From Polynucleobacter sinensis (GTDB lineage: Bacteria; Pseudomonadota; Gammaproteobacteria; Burkholderiales; Burkholderiaceae), in contig NZ_LOJJ01000009.1 in the NCBI RefSeq assembly GCF_001595985.1, positions 124,001 through 188,000 on the forward strand: 64,000 nt of DNA. The letters are read 5' to 3'. The notes under the pieces are model-generated. The model saw nothing but the letters and a program-made list of their open reading frames with translations. It made no database searches and had not been told where the DNA came from. The translations under genes and the position numbers were made by a program. Of this stretch, positions 56,121 through 64,000 are shown in pieces (within the stretch, counting starts at the first letter, position 1; every line of letters begins with the position of its first letter).

Positions 56121-56981
56121 TCACTCTTTATTTAAGCCATTTCTCATAAGGCCTGCATCAGAAAATGAGAAAAAACCGCTGCCACTGACAATGCAGTGAT
56201 CTAAAAGTGGAATATCCACTAATTGGAGGGCTTCTGAAAGAGTCTTAGTCAGCGCTTGATCAGCGGAGCTGGGTAATGGATTGCCGCTAGGGTGATTGTG
56301 GGCCACGATAAGGGCGCTCGCGTTGCGAGAGAGAGCTTCCTTGAGGATTTCCCTGGGGTAGACGGCGGTATGGCTCAGGGAGCCTCTAAACAGCTCTTGG
56401 CACTCTATGAGATGCAGTCGAGAGTCCAAATACAGGCAAAGAAAGACTTCGTGTGGAAGGCGTCCAAACTTGGCCTGCAAGAATTCTCGGACATAGCTCG
56501 GTGAGGAAAAGATAGATTCTTGAGAGAGTTTCTCTTCCAGGCTGCGCTTCACCAACTCATACGCTGCTTGAATTTGTGCCCATTTAGATATTCCCATGCC
56601 ATGAATGCGGGTTAATTCCTCTGGGGCACACGATAGTAGTCGAGGTAAGTTGCCGAAATGGTCCAAAAGATCTTGGGCGAGGGCGACAGCACTTTTCCCT
56701 TTGACCCCTACCCGCAGGAATATGGCAAGTAATTCCGCGTCACTTAGGGCACTTGCCCCGAGCATCCTCAATTTTTCACGGGGTCGCTCTAATTTTGGCC
56801 ATTCCGATATGGGTGAGTGTGTCTTTTGATCTGGTCTAGATACAATTACCGTATGACTAAGCTTACGGTTTTGCCCAACTCCTTTTTGACCCTCAACTAT
56901 CGACTTACTTTGCCCAGTGGTGAGGACTACATCAATACTTTTATTGATAGGCCTGCGACGGTTTTGATGGGTTCTGGACAA
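56121..56981 (-). CDS. radC: RadC family JAB1/MPN-domain protein
   Basis: This is a RadC-family protein of uncertain role (named for DNA repair). The N-terminal helix-hairpin-helix region (ELTRIHGMGISKWAQIQA) precedes the MPN domain with HNHPSGNPLPSSADQALT. The family start is expected near ISEWPKLERPREK (about residue 57 of this reading), yet no ATG, GTG, TTG or CTG lies between there and the TTG at 56981. That TTG has AAGGTG just upstream but lies 129 bases inside divergent slpA. Internal starts at 56771 (TTG) or 56765 (ATG) would trim the conserved N-terminus. Confidence 0.82.
   Translation of the reverse strand: MSRTHQNRRRPINKSIDVVLTTGQSKSIVEGQKGVGQNRKLSHTVIVSRPDQKTHSPISEWPKLERPREKLRMLGASALSDAELLAIFLRVGVKGKSAVALAQDLLDHFGNLPRLLSCAPEELTRIHGMGISKWAQIQAAYELVKRSLEEKLSQESIFSSPSYVREFLQAKFGRLPHEVFLCLYLDSRLHLIECQELFRGSLSHTAVYPREILKEALSRNASALIVAHNHPSGNPLPSSADQALTKTLSEALQLVDIPLLDHCIVSGSGFFSFSDAGLMRNGLNKE
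56841..56846 (+). promoter_or_regulatory. -10 box, probable leaderless slpA mRNA
   Basis: TACAAT (one mismatch to TATAAT) ends six bases before the ATG at 56853, with no Shine-Dalgarno sequence between. Confidence 0.42.
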
Positions 56982-57299
56982 TTTGCACCTTGTTTTGAAA
57001 AAGTGTTGATGGGGTTGGCGGTTGGCGAAAAGAAAAGTGCTTTACTGGCCCCTGGGGAAAGTTTTGGTGAGCGCAAAGAGGATCTGATTCAGTGGGTTTC
57101 CTTGGGCGCGCTTAAGGAGGGCCGCGACGATGATGTGGAATTTAATCCTGGAGATGTAATTGAGTTCAATGCACCTGGAGGTGCGCAATATGCTGGAGTA
57201 TTGCAATCGATCAATGAAGAGGGTGCTTGGTTTGATTTCAACCACCCGCTTGCTGGCAGGTCTGTGACCTTTGAAGCTGAAATCATCGCCATTCTCTAA
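56853..57299 (+). CDS. slpA: FKBP-type peptidyl-prolyl isomerase (SlpA/SlyD-like)
   Basis: This is a small FKBP-type prolyl isomerase/chaperone of the SlpA class (148 residues from the ATG at 56853). FIDRPATVLMGSGQFAPCFEKVLMGLAVGEKKSALLAPGESFGER shows the FKBP flap and IF-domain insertion. It lacks the metal-binding His-rich tail of SlyD. It is followed three bases later by ispH, a conserved slpA-ispH pair; whether SlpA aids IspH folding is conjecture. Confidence 0.9.
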   Translation: MTKLTVLPNSFLTLNYRLTLPSGEDYINTFIDRPATVLMGSGQFAPCFEKVLMGLAVGEKKSALLAPGESFGERKEDLIQWVSLGALKEGRDDDVEFNPGDVIEFNAPGGAQYAGVLQSINEEGAWFDFNHPLAGRSVTFEAEIIAIL

Positions 57300-57302
57300 C
57301 AG

Positions 57303-58256
57303 ATGAAGACACAATCTATCGCCCAAGATTCCGCAGAAATTTTGATGGCCCAGCCACGCGGATTTTGCGCGGGAGTAGATAGGGCTATCAATATTGTGAA
57401 TGAAGCGCTGGCTCGCTTTGGTGCGCCGATTTATGTTCGCCACGAAATTGTTCATAACGCCTATGTAGTTAATGGCCTGCGTGAAAAAGGCGCAGTATTT
57501 GTTGATGAATTGCACGAAGTGCCCAAAGGTGGAATTGTTGTCTTCAGTGCTCATGGTGTTTCTCAAGAGGTGCGAAGAGATGCCGAAGCGCGTGGGCTGC
57601 AGGTTTATGACGCAACTTGTCCATTGGTAACCAAGGTTCATCTGGAAGTTGCCAAGATGTGTAAAGAAGGTTTCACGGTGTTGATGATTGGCCATGCAGG
57701 ACATCCTGAGGTAGAGGGTACGATGGGGCAGGTTAAGGAGGGTGTACATCTCGTCGAGAAGGTTTCTGATGTCGCCAATCTGCCTTTCTCTGAGAGCGAA
57801 AAAATTGCTTTTGTTACTCAAACCACACTCTCCGTTGACGAGACCAAAGAAATCGTTGATGCCTTAACTAAAAAATTTCCGAACATTGTGCAGCCACGCA
57901 AACAAGATATTTGTTACGCCACGCAGAACCGACAAGATGCTGTGAAATTTATGGCGCCTCAAGTTGAGTTAGTGATTGTCGTGGGCAGCAAGGCAAGCTC
58001 AAACTCGAATCGCTTGCGTGAATTGGCTGAAAAATTAGGTGTTCCTGCCTACATGGTGGATGCGCCCGAACAACTTGAGGCCGAATGGTTTGCGGGTAAG
58101 AAGAGGGTGGGTCTCACAGCGGGAGCATCTGCACCAGAAAGTCTGGCTCTATCAATCGTTGCAAAGATTCAAGAATTTGGTCCCCGCAGCATTCGCAACT
58201 TAGAGGGTGTGGTGGAGGATGTCACATTCTCGCTACCTAAAAACTTAGTCGATTAA
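57303..58256 (+). CDS. ispH: 4-hydroxy-3-methylbut-2-enyl diphosphate reductase IspH
   Basis: IspH makes IPP and DMAPP in the last step of the MEP isoprenoid pathway. The three cluster-binding cysteines are C22 (GFCAGVDRA), C106 (DATCPLV) and C204 ([10 protein letters not shown]). The 317-residue length is normal. It is co-transcribed with slpA and ends before a hairpin shared with argD. Confidence 0.97.
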   Translation: MKTQSIAQDSAEILMAQPRGFCAGVDRAINIVNEALARFGAPIYVRHEIVHNAYVVNGLREKGAVFVDELHEVPKGGIVVFSAHGVSQEVRRDAEARGLQVYDATCPLVTKVHLEVAKMCKEGFTVLMIGHAGHPEVEGTMGQVKEGVHLVEKVSDVANLPFSESEKIAFVTQTTLSVDETKEIVDALTKKFPNIVQPRKQDICYATQNRQDAVKFMAPQVELVIVVGSKASSNSNRLRELAEKLGVPAYMVDAPEQLEAEWFAGKKRVGLTAGASAPESLALSIVAKIQEFGPRSIRNLEGVVEDVTFSLPKNLVD

Positions 58257-58283
58257 TTTAGTTGATTAACAACTACCTCAAAA

Positions 58284-58310
58284 AATAAAGCGGCTTAAAG
58301 CCCCTTTATT
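58284..58310. terminator. Bidirectional terminator between ispH and argD
   Basis: AATAAAG...CTTTATT encloses GGCTTAAAGCC with one C-C mismatch. The minus strand has a TTATTTTTTG run after the stem, suiting argD; the plus side is less T-rich. Confidence 0.65.
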
Positions 58311-58329
58311 GATTTGAATGCGTTAATTA

Positions 58330-59523
58330 TCAAACCACTTGCTTTAATAGCTCGCGCAAAATATTGCACATCTGATGAATTTCATCATTAGAAACATTGA
58401 GTGCTGGCATAAATCGCAAGAGATTAGGTCTTGGAGAGTTAATTAACAAGCCCTCCGGATTGCGATCGCGTGCAAGCTCAACCAACTTTCCACCAATATC
58501 GCTGCTGAGCATGAGGGCGCGTAATAAACCTTCGCCACGCTCACCATCGAGATTGAATTCTTGTGAGATGGAGATGAGTTCTTTGCTCAGCAATGCCCCT
58601 TTAATGCGAACGGACTCTAAAAATCCTGGTGCTAGGAGTTGCTCAATGACGCTAATACCCACTGCAGTCATGAGGGGATTGCCATTGTAGGTTCCCCCCT
58701 GATCGCCTGGTACGAAGCACGCTACGGCATCAGTTGCCATTAGCGCTGCCAAAGGCACGCCACCACCTATGCCTTTACCTAAAGTCATGATGTCTGGCTC
58801 GATTCCGAAATGCTGGTAGGCAAATAGTGTGCCGGTACGACCACACCCTGCCTGAACTTCATCCACAATCAACAGGATATTATTTTCTTTGGTGAATTTA
58901 CGCAGACTTTGCATAAATTCTTTACTCGCTGGGATCACTCCACCCTCGCCTTGGACAGGCTCTAACATTACCGCAACAGTTTTGTCAGTAACGAGTTTTT
59001 TAACGGACTCCATATCGTTTAGATCTGCCTTTGGAAATCCTGGAACTTGTGGTGCAAACATCGTATCCCAGCCCGGCTTTCCGGAAGCACTCATCGTCGC
59101 TAGTGTGCGACCATGAAAACTATGATCAAAGGTAATGATTTCAAAGGCGCCAGGCTTATTGAGTTGCCCCCACTTACGTGCCAGCTTAATCGCACCTTCA
59201 TTAGCTTCCGCGCCACTATTAGCAAAGAACACTTTATTGAAGCAGCTGTTATCTGTAAGTAGGTTGGATAAACGAATCATGGGTTCGTTATAGAAAGCAG
59301 GACTCGGGTTGATCAGCCTCTTAGCTTGCGAATTAAGCGCCTCAATCATGCCTGGGTTGCCATGGCCAAGACAATTTACTGCCCAGCCTTGCAAGAAGTC
59401 TAAGTAGCGCTTGCCGTTGTTATCGGTCAGCCACGAGCCTTGACCTTCGACCATGATGAGCTCTGGTCGTTGGGTAATAAACATCACTGAGTGTGCGTCT
59501 ACGGATTGGGCTGGCTTGGTCAT
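58330..59523 (-). CDS. argD: Acetylornithine aminotransferase
   Basis: This is a PLP-dependent class III transaminase of 397 residues. The PLP lysine is K250 (TLGKGIGGG), and D221-E222 lie in VDEVQAGCGRTG. The length and the sequence ANSGAEANEGAIKLARKWG fit ArgD, which converts N-acetylglutamate semialdehyde to acetylornithine. ArgD and related ornithine/4-aminobutyrate transaminases are close relatives, so substrate is inferred; the presence of argF and argG in the window is compatible. It is a single gene. Confidence 0.87.
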   Translation of the reverse strand: MTKPAQSVDAHSVMFITQRPELIMVEGQGSWLTDNNGKRYLDFLQGWAVNCLGHGNPGMIEALNSQAKRLINPSPAFYNEPMIRLSNLLTDNSCFNKVFFANSGAEANEGAIKLARKWGQLNKPGAFEIITFDHSFHGRTLATMSASGKPGWDTMFAPQVPGFPKADLNDMESVKKLVTDKTVAVMLEPVQGEGGVIPASKEFMQSLRKFTKENNILLIVDEVQAGCGRTGTLFAYQHFGIEPDIMTLGKGIGGGVPLAALMATDAVACFVPGDQGGTYNGNPLMTAVGISVIEQLLAPGFLESVRIKGALLSKELISISQEFNLDGERGEGLLRALMLSSDIGGKLVELARDRNPEGLLINSPRPNLLRFMPALNVSNDEIHQMCNILRELLKQVV

Positions 59524-59557
59524 GTTCTTTAATGGCTTTGATCAAATAAGGTTTCTA

Positions 59558-60595
59558 TTATCCTGCCAAGTCTGCTGCACTGGTAAATGAGTCGGCGAAG
59601 AATTCTTCCTCAGGCAGGTGGCACTGAGATACAAAGTCTTGCCGGGCCGCATTTACCATGACTGGCGCTCCACAGGCATAGACCTGAAAGCCTGCCATAT
59701 CGGGGTGATCAGCAATGACGGCTTGATGTACGAATCCCGTTCTGCCAGTCCAATGGTCTTGGGGGAGAGCATCCGAAATGACTGGGATGTATTTAAAGTC
59801 AGGAATTTCTTTTGCCCAAGACTGGCAAAGGGTATCGAGGTAGATATCACTAGGACGACGTCCACCCCAATATAGGTGAATAGGGCGTTGAATTTTCTTG
59901 AACTGCATTTGCTCAACGATAGATTTAATTGGTGCAAAGCCCGTGCCCGCCGCAACAAAAATAATGGGCTTCTTAGAGTCTTCTCTTAAAAAGAAGCTTC
60001 CCAATGGACCCTCAAAACGCAGGATATCCTTCTCCTTGAGGGCGGGATCTTTTGCGCCAAAGACAAAATCAGTAAAGAGGCCTCCTGGCAAATGGCGAAT
60101 ATGCAACTCAAGAGGCCCCTCTTGTTCCGGTGCATTTGCAATTGAATAGGCTCGACGTTGACCATCTTTCAGAAGAAATTCTAAGTACTGCCCTGCCAAA
60201 AATTGAAAGCGTTCGGTTGCCGGTAGTTGTAGCTTGAGAATAGCTACATCTGTGCTGGGCTTGCTAATGGAGTTGACTCGGCATGGAACCTTACGGATCG
60301 CGATATCTCCAGCGCCTTGAACTTCACGGGCCTCAATGACGAGGTCTGATTTGGGGTATGCGCAACAAAATAAAGTGGCTCCCGCGGTTTCATCGGCCTT
60401 GCTAAGGGCGGCATCACTATGTTGACCATGCTCTACATTGCCTTCAACAATCTTGCCTTTGCAGGATCCGCAGGCACCATTCTTACAGCCATATGGCAAG
60501 GTAATGCCTTGCTGTAGAGCAGCCTCTAGCAACGTTTCATCTTTGCCGACAGTAAATTGTTTGCCGCTCGCTTTGAGCGTGACTTGATAAGACAC
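59558..60595 (-). CDS. 2Fe-2S/FAD oxidoreductase (CDP-6-deoxyglucoseen reductase-like)
   Basis: An N-terminal plant-type ferredoxin domain has C37, C42 and C45 (YGCKNGACGSCKG) and the fourth Cys at C77. It is followed by FAD-binding (RAYSIANAP) and NAD-binding (FVAAGTGFAPIKSI) domains. This layout is shared by AscD-like reductases and the reductase parts of oxygenases; the partner is unknown. I chose the GTG at 60595 (345 residues) because AAAGGA lies six bases before it, while it abuts the ATG at 60601. The divergent gene starts 27 bases away. Confidence 0.85.
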   Translation of the reverse strand: MSYQVTLKASGKQFTVGKDETLLEAALQQGITLPYGCKNGACGSCKGKIVEGNVEHGQHSDAALSKADETAGATLFCCAYPKSDLVIEAREVQGAGDIAIRKVPCRVNSISKPSTDVAILKLQLPATERFQFLAGQYLEFLLKDGQRRAYSIANAPEQEGPLELHIRHLPGGLFTDFVFGAKDPALKEKDILRFEGPLGSFFLREDSKKPIIFVAAGTGFAPIKSIVEQMQFKKIQRPIHLYWGGRRPSDIYLDTLCQSWAKEIPDFKYIPVISDALPQDHWTGRTGFVHQAVIADHPDMAGFQVYACGAPVMVNAARQDFVSQCHLPEEEFFADSFTSAADLAG

Positions 60596-60622
60596 TCTCA
60601 TTCCTTTCAATAAATCGTTACG

Positions 60623-61519
60623 ATGTTACTTATGCAATCTTTTGGTAAACCTCGAATCCTGATTATTGGCTGCGGCGACATTGGCCTGCGTGTAGCCAAA
60701 CAGCTTTCGAAAAGTTGCCGCATTTACGCCTTAACTTCCCAGAAGAACCGTTTTCAGGAGTTGAGGGCGGTTGGCGCGATTCCAATTTTAGGGGATTTGG
60801 ATAAGCCTGATAGCTTGTGGCGCTTGAGCGGACTGGCTCAAACAGTCATTCACTTGGCGCCGCCCCAAAATGTAGGTCATCGCGACTGCCGTACTCGCAA
60901 TCTCATTCGAATTTTAGCCCAAGGCTCCTCTATCGTCAGGCGACTGATTTACATCAGCACTACTGGAGTTTACGGAGATCATGGGGGTGCTAGGGTGAGC
61001 GAGCTGACCCCTCCGAATCCTCAGAGTGAGCGTGCCAAGCGGCGAGTAGATGCTGAAAACTGTTTGCGTCTATGGGCGCCTTCACAGGGTGTGGCATTGA
61101 CAATATTGAGGGTGCCCGGAATCTATGCTGAAGATCGCTTGCCGGTAGATCGTATTAAATCTAGAACGCCCGCTCTAAATCCTGCCGAGGATGCTTACTC
61201 AAATCACATTCAAAGTGATGATTTGGCAAGGTTAATTTGCGCTGCTGTTTATTACGGTAAGCCGCAAAGAGTAATTAATGCCTGTGATGGTGGCGAAACA
61301 AAAATGGGTGATTACTTTGATGAGGTGGCAGATGCATTTGGCCTAGAGCGCCCGCCCAGGTTGCCCGCGGCCGTGCTTGAGAAAATAGTCTCGCCTATGC
61401 TCTGGTCATTTATGCGAGAGTCGCGACGCGTCAGTAATGCGCGATTGAAAGAATTAAAAACCCCGCTTCGCTATCCCAGCGTAGCGGAATTTTTAAAGAC
61501 TATTTCCAAGAATCCTTAA
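60623..61519 (+). CDS. NAD(P)-dependent epimerase-like protein (YeeZ type)
   Basis: The protein (298 residues) has a Rossmann fold starting ILIIGCGDIGLRVAKQL (GxGxxG) and an extended-SDR pattern with YISTTGVYGDHGG. The catalytic Tyr appears within STTGVYG, but the usual YxxxK is not clearly preserved, as in the YeeZ-like atypical SDRs. Its function is unknown. Its 3' end overlaps the end of glnS by 20 bases on the opposite strand. Confidence 0.8.
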   Translation: MLLMQSFGKPRILIIGCGDIGLRVAKQLSKSCRIYALTSQKNRFQELRAVGAIPILGDLDKPDSLWRLSGLAQTVIHLAPPQNVGHRDCRTRNLIRILAQGSSIVRRLIYISTTGVYGDHGGARVSELTPPNPQSERAKRRVDAENCLRLWAPSQGVALTILRVPGIYAEDRLPVDRIKSRTPALNPAEDAYSNHIQSDDLARLICAAVYYGKPQRVINACDGGETKMGDYFDEVADAFGLERPPRLPAAVLEKIVSPMLWSFMRESRRVSNARLKELKTPLRYPSVAEFLKTISKNP

Positions 61520-63272
61520 GGCCAACGGTTCGGTTAAATACCGGTTGGCCCGGTTTTGAATCTGCTTGGTCTGCAACAAAGTAGCCGTGACGCTCAAACT
61601 GAAAACGCGCTTCTGGCTTGACATCTTTCATGCAAGGCTCCAAATACGCAGTAATGGTTTGTTTTGAGTTTGGATTGATTGCGTCCAAGAAATTTTTATC
61701 ACCGCTATCTGGGTGAGGATCATTAAATAAATAGTCATATAGGCGAACTTGAGCAGGCACGGCTTCTGCAGCACTTACCCAATGAATGTTACCTTTGACC
61801 TTGTAGTTATTCGAGCCAGGTGTGCCGCTTTTGCTATCAGGGAAATGGGTGGCGTTCACTTGAATGACATCGCCATTGGAATCTACTTCAAAGCCGGTGC
61901 ACTCAATCACAAAACCATGACGCAGGCGAACCCGTCCACCAGGCTGATCGCCAGTGGGTGGATGCAGCCTGAAGAATCCTTTGACAGGCTCTTTCATAAA
62001 GTCATCCGCCTCAATCCATAATTCACGGGTGAAATTGAACTGGCGATTACCCCACTCTGGATGCTGTGGATGAAATGGCGCAGAGCAAGGTTCGCTAGCG
62101 GATATGTCGAAGTTTTGAATCACTAGTTTGAGTGGCTTTAGCACAGCAGTTGCACGTGGCGCCTTGGCCTCAAGATCATCGCGTAAGGCTTGATCTAAGG
62201 TGCTCATATCAATCCAACTATCCGCTTTAGAGACGCCAATGCGTTCGCAAAACAAGCGAATGCTCTCTGGGGTGTAGCCTCGTCGACGGATGCCCACGAT
62301 CGTTGGCATGCGAGGATCATCCCAGCCATCCACATGTTTTTCTTCCACGAGCTGTAAGAGCTTACGTTTACTGGTAATGGTGTAAGTCAAATTCAGGCGT
62401 GCGAATTCGTATTGATGTGGAACTGGATTTTTGAAAATACCTAGCTCTTGCAATGAGCCCACGATCCAGTCGTATAGCGGTCGATTGTTTTCAAACTCTA
62501 AGGTGCAAATAGAGTGAGACACATTTTCAAGGGCATCTGAGATGCAGTGGGTGAAGTCATATAAAGGATAGATGCACCACTTATTGCCAGTACGGTGATG
62601 ATCAGTGTGGCGAATACGGTAAACCACGGGATCACGCATCACGATATTCGGATGGGCCATATCAATCTTTAGGCGTAGAACATGCTCGCCATCTTGATAT
62701 TTACCCTCACGCATTTCGCGAAAGAGCTGAAGGTTTTCTTCTGGAGTGCGGTCTCGATAAGGACTATTTTTTCCAGCTTGCCCGAAGTTGCCACGATTCG
62801 TATGAATATCTTCAGCACTTTGACTGTCAACATACGCTTTGCCATTCTGAATGAGGATTTCCGCAAACTCATAGAGGTGATCAAAGTAATCGCTCGCATG
62901 GTAAAGATGGGTGCCCCAATCAAAGCCCAGCCATTTCACCGCATCCAAAATGCTATCTGCATACTCAACATCTTCCTTGACGGGGTTGGTATCGTCCAGG
63001 CGCATATTGCAACGTGCACCACCCGCTTGTTGGTTGTAATCAGCGGCTAAGCCAAAGTTTAAGCAGATGCTTTTCGCATGCCCAATGTGCAAGTAGCCAT
63101 TGGGCTCGGGCGGAAAGCGAGTAATGATGGAGGGAATAGGCTGACCATCTTGATTGGTTCTATTTTGGTAGGCGCCACTTGCCAGGTCATGGTCAATGAT
63201 TTGACGCAAGAAATTAGAGGGCTCAGCAACTGTGCCGGCGGAAGATTTGGATGGTTTGCTATCTTGAGACAT
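61500..63272 (-). CDS. glnS: Glutaminyl-tRNA synthetase
   Basis: GlnRS charges tRNA(Gln). The HIGH motif is at 62-65 (GYLHIGHAKS), and the KMSKS equivalent reads ITSKRKLL, a variant of the usual MSKRKL. The C-terminal anticodon-binding beta barrels include FHPQHPEWGNRQFNFTRELWIE. The 590-residue length is slightly more than in E. coli because of a short N-terminal tail. TACAAT lies six bases before the ATG, with GAGGTT directly before the start. Confidence 0.97.
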   Translation of the reverse strand: MSQDSKPSKSSAGTVAEPSNFLRQIIDHDLASGAYQNRTNQDGQPIPSIITRFPPEPNGYLHIGHAKSICLNFGLAADYNQQAGGARCNMRLDDTNPVKEDVEYADSILDAVKWLGFDWGTHLYHASDYFDHLYEFAEILIQNGKAYVDSQSAEDIHTNRGNFGQAGKNSPYRDRTPEENLQLFREMREGKYQDGEHVLRLKIDMAHPNIVMRDPVVYRIRHTDHHRTGNKWCIYPLYDFTHCISDALENVSHSICTLEFENNRPLYDWIVGSLQELGIFKNPVPHQYEFARLNLTYTITSKRKLLQLVEEKHVDGWDDPRMPTIVGIRRRGYTPESIRLFCERIGVSKADSWIDMSTLDQALRDDLEAKAPRATAVLKPLKLVIQNFDISASEPCSAPFHPQHPEWGNRQFNFTRELWIEADDFMKEPVKGFFRLHPPTGDQPGGRVRLRHGFVIECTGFEVDSNGDVIQVNATHFPDSKSGTPGSNNYKVKGNIHWVSAAEAVPAQVRLYDYLFNDPHPDSGDKNFLDAINPNSKQTITAYLEPCMKDVKPEARFQFERHGYFVADQADSKPGQPVFNRTVGLKDSWK

Positions 63273-63278
63273 AACCTC

Positions 63279-63284
63279 ATTGTA
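63279..63284 (-). promoter_or_regulatory. -10 box close to the glnS start
   Basis: TACAAT on the minus strand ends six bases before the ATG. The intervening GAGGTT looks like a Shine-Dalgarno sequence but is too close to be optimal, and in a leaderless mRNA it would be lost. Confidence 0.42.
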
Positions 63285-63304
63285 GAGAAAAGCCCCGCCC
63301 CTAA

Positions 63305-63332
63305 AGAAAAAGCCCGCAAACTGCTGCGGGCT
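63305..63332 (-). terminator. Intrinsic terminator after tctA
   Basis: AGCCCGCA and TGCGGGCT form a perfect 8-bp stem with a six-base loop, followed on the minus strand by TTTTCTTT. It lies between the tctA stop and the glnS start and keeps tctA transcription out of glnS. Confidence 0.82.
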
Positions 63333-63359
63333 TCTTTTCTTTGAGGGGTTTAATGAATA

Positions 63360-64000
63360 TCAATCCTCCACGAACACCTCTTCGCGGCTCTTCTTCACAG
63401 AAGGGAGGGCTACAACAATCACCATTAACGCTGCCGCAATTAGGAGGCCTAATGATAATGGGCGTGTAATGAAGGTTGTAAAGTCACCACGGGAAAGGAG
63501 TAATGCGCGGCGGAAATTTTCTTCCATCATCGGTCCCAATACGAAGCCTAGGAGCAATGGAGGTGGTTCGCAACCGAGCTTGAAGAAGATGTAACCGATT
63601 ACACCAAAGGCTGCAGTTACATAAACATCAAATACAGTGTTGTTTACGGTATAGACACCGATACAGCAGAACACCAAAATCGCTGGATAAAGGAGGCGGT
63701 AAGGGATCTTCAAGAGCTTTACCCAGATACCAATGAGGGGCAAGTTCAAGAGAATCAACATCACGTTACCAATCCACATGGAGGCGATCAGACCCCAGAA
63801 CAATGCTGGGTTGCTGGTCATTACCTGTGGACCTGGTTGGATGTTATGAATGGTCATTGCACCAACCATCAAAGCCATTACTGCGTTTGGAGGAATACCC
63901 AAAGTAAGCAAAGGAATGAAAGATGTTTGGGCTGCAGCATTATTCGCTGCCTCAGGGCCTGCAACACCCTCAATAGCACCTTTGCCGAATTCAGCACTGT
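63360..64000 (-). CDS. tctA: Tripartite tricarboxylate transporter permease TctA, C-terminal part
   Basis: The gene enters from the right edge; only the last ~213 codons are inside. The reading upstream of the first in-window Met continues as [20 protein letters not shown], the TctA signature, followed by [15 protein letters not shown]. Several membrane segments follow, and a charged tail ends REEVFVED. TctA is the large permease of the TTT transporters, which take up carboxylates with a periplasmic binding protein; the partners (tctB, tctC) would lie beyond the edge. The substrate is unknown. Confidence 0.92.
   Translation of the reverse strand, partial: SAEFGKGAIEGVAGPEAANNAAAQTSFIPLLTLGIPPNAVMALMVGAMTIHNIQPGPQVMTSNPALFWGLIASMWIGNVMLILLNLPLIGIWVKLLKIPYRLLYPAILVFCCIGVYTVNNTVFDVYVTAAFGVIGYIFFKLGCEPPPLLLGFVLGPMMEENFRRALLLSRGDFTTFITRPLSLGLLIAAALMVIVVALPSVKKSREEVFVED

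Noticed and set aside
1..64000. CRISPR arrays, prophage, insertion sequences, toxin-antitoxin or defence islands
   Set aside because: No spaced repeat arrays, transposase or integrase motifs, or defence-type gene clusters were seen; nearly all the sequence is accounted for by conserved genes.

Overview
This window is a stretch of core chromosome from a betaproteobacterium. Gene order and protein character point to Burkholderiaceae, most likely Polynucleobacter or a close relative (inference; no search was run). Typical betaproteobacterial neighbourhoods include glnE/yhdP/nit/tldD/aroG, recN-nadK/hrcA-hemH-grpE-dnaK-dnaJ, hda/pcnB/folK/panB, murJ/rpsT/DUF3579/argF-argG, clpS-clpA and ribF-ileS-lspA-coaBC-dut. 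Genes are tightly packed, start-stop overlaps are common, no gene-free gap exceeds 300 bases, and I see no insertion sequence, prophage, CRISPR array, rRNA or tRNA.

Layout. 1-4026 (-): glycolate oxidase glcD-glcE-glcF running into the start of a YggS-like gene. 4045-4614 (+): cobalamin adenosyltransferase. 4646-12335 (-): yhdP, nit, tldD, aroG. 12414-15230 (+): glnE. 15252-17854 (-): nadK, recN. 17892-24033 (+): heat-shock block hrcA, hemH, grpE, dnaK, dnaJ, with two near-consensus sigma-32 promoters before grpE and dnaK. 24049-29348 (-): AI-2E transporter, hda, HAD phosphatase, pcnB, folK, panB. 29421-34668: purM, miaA, dedA, a SirB1-type protein, murJ. 34822-38194: rpsT, DUF3579, argF, argG, ppnP. 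38215-40855: a small accessory-looking patch (winged-helix regulator, membrane protein, formyltransferase-like enzyme, exported serine hydrolase). 40862-45939: DUF192, cspA, clpS-clpA, a dicarboxylate/amino-acid symporter. 45949-51976 (-): ribF-ileS-lspA-coaBC-dut. 52028-55469 (+): purN, an rRNA methyltransferase, a desaturase. 55570-64000: rpmB-rpmG, radC, slpA-ispH, argD, a flavin/2Fe-2S reductase, an epimerase-like protein, glnS and a partial tctA.

The genes cover protein quality control (DnaK system, ClpAP-ClpS, TldD), translation (S20, L28, L33, IleRS, GlnRS, MiaA), arginine synthesis (argD, argF, argG), cofactors (panB, coaBC, folK, ribF, nadK, hemH, cobalamin), purines (purM, purN), envelope (MurJ, LspA, YhdP, IspH) and glycolate use.

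I did not find a convincing new multi-gene system. The most interesting signal is in the starts: at least nine transcription-unit starts have a -10 box (0 or 1 mismatch to TATAAT) only 5-7 bases before the start codon, mostly without a Shine-Dalgarno sequence, which suggests frequent leaderless mRNAs. Others are a perfect 15-base inverted repeat around a TATAAT box before the formyltransferase-like gene, a hairpin covering the ribosome-binding region of aroG, a radC with no ordinary start codon near its conserved N-terminus, and an orphan terminator between cspA and clpS.
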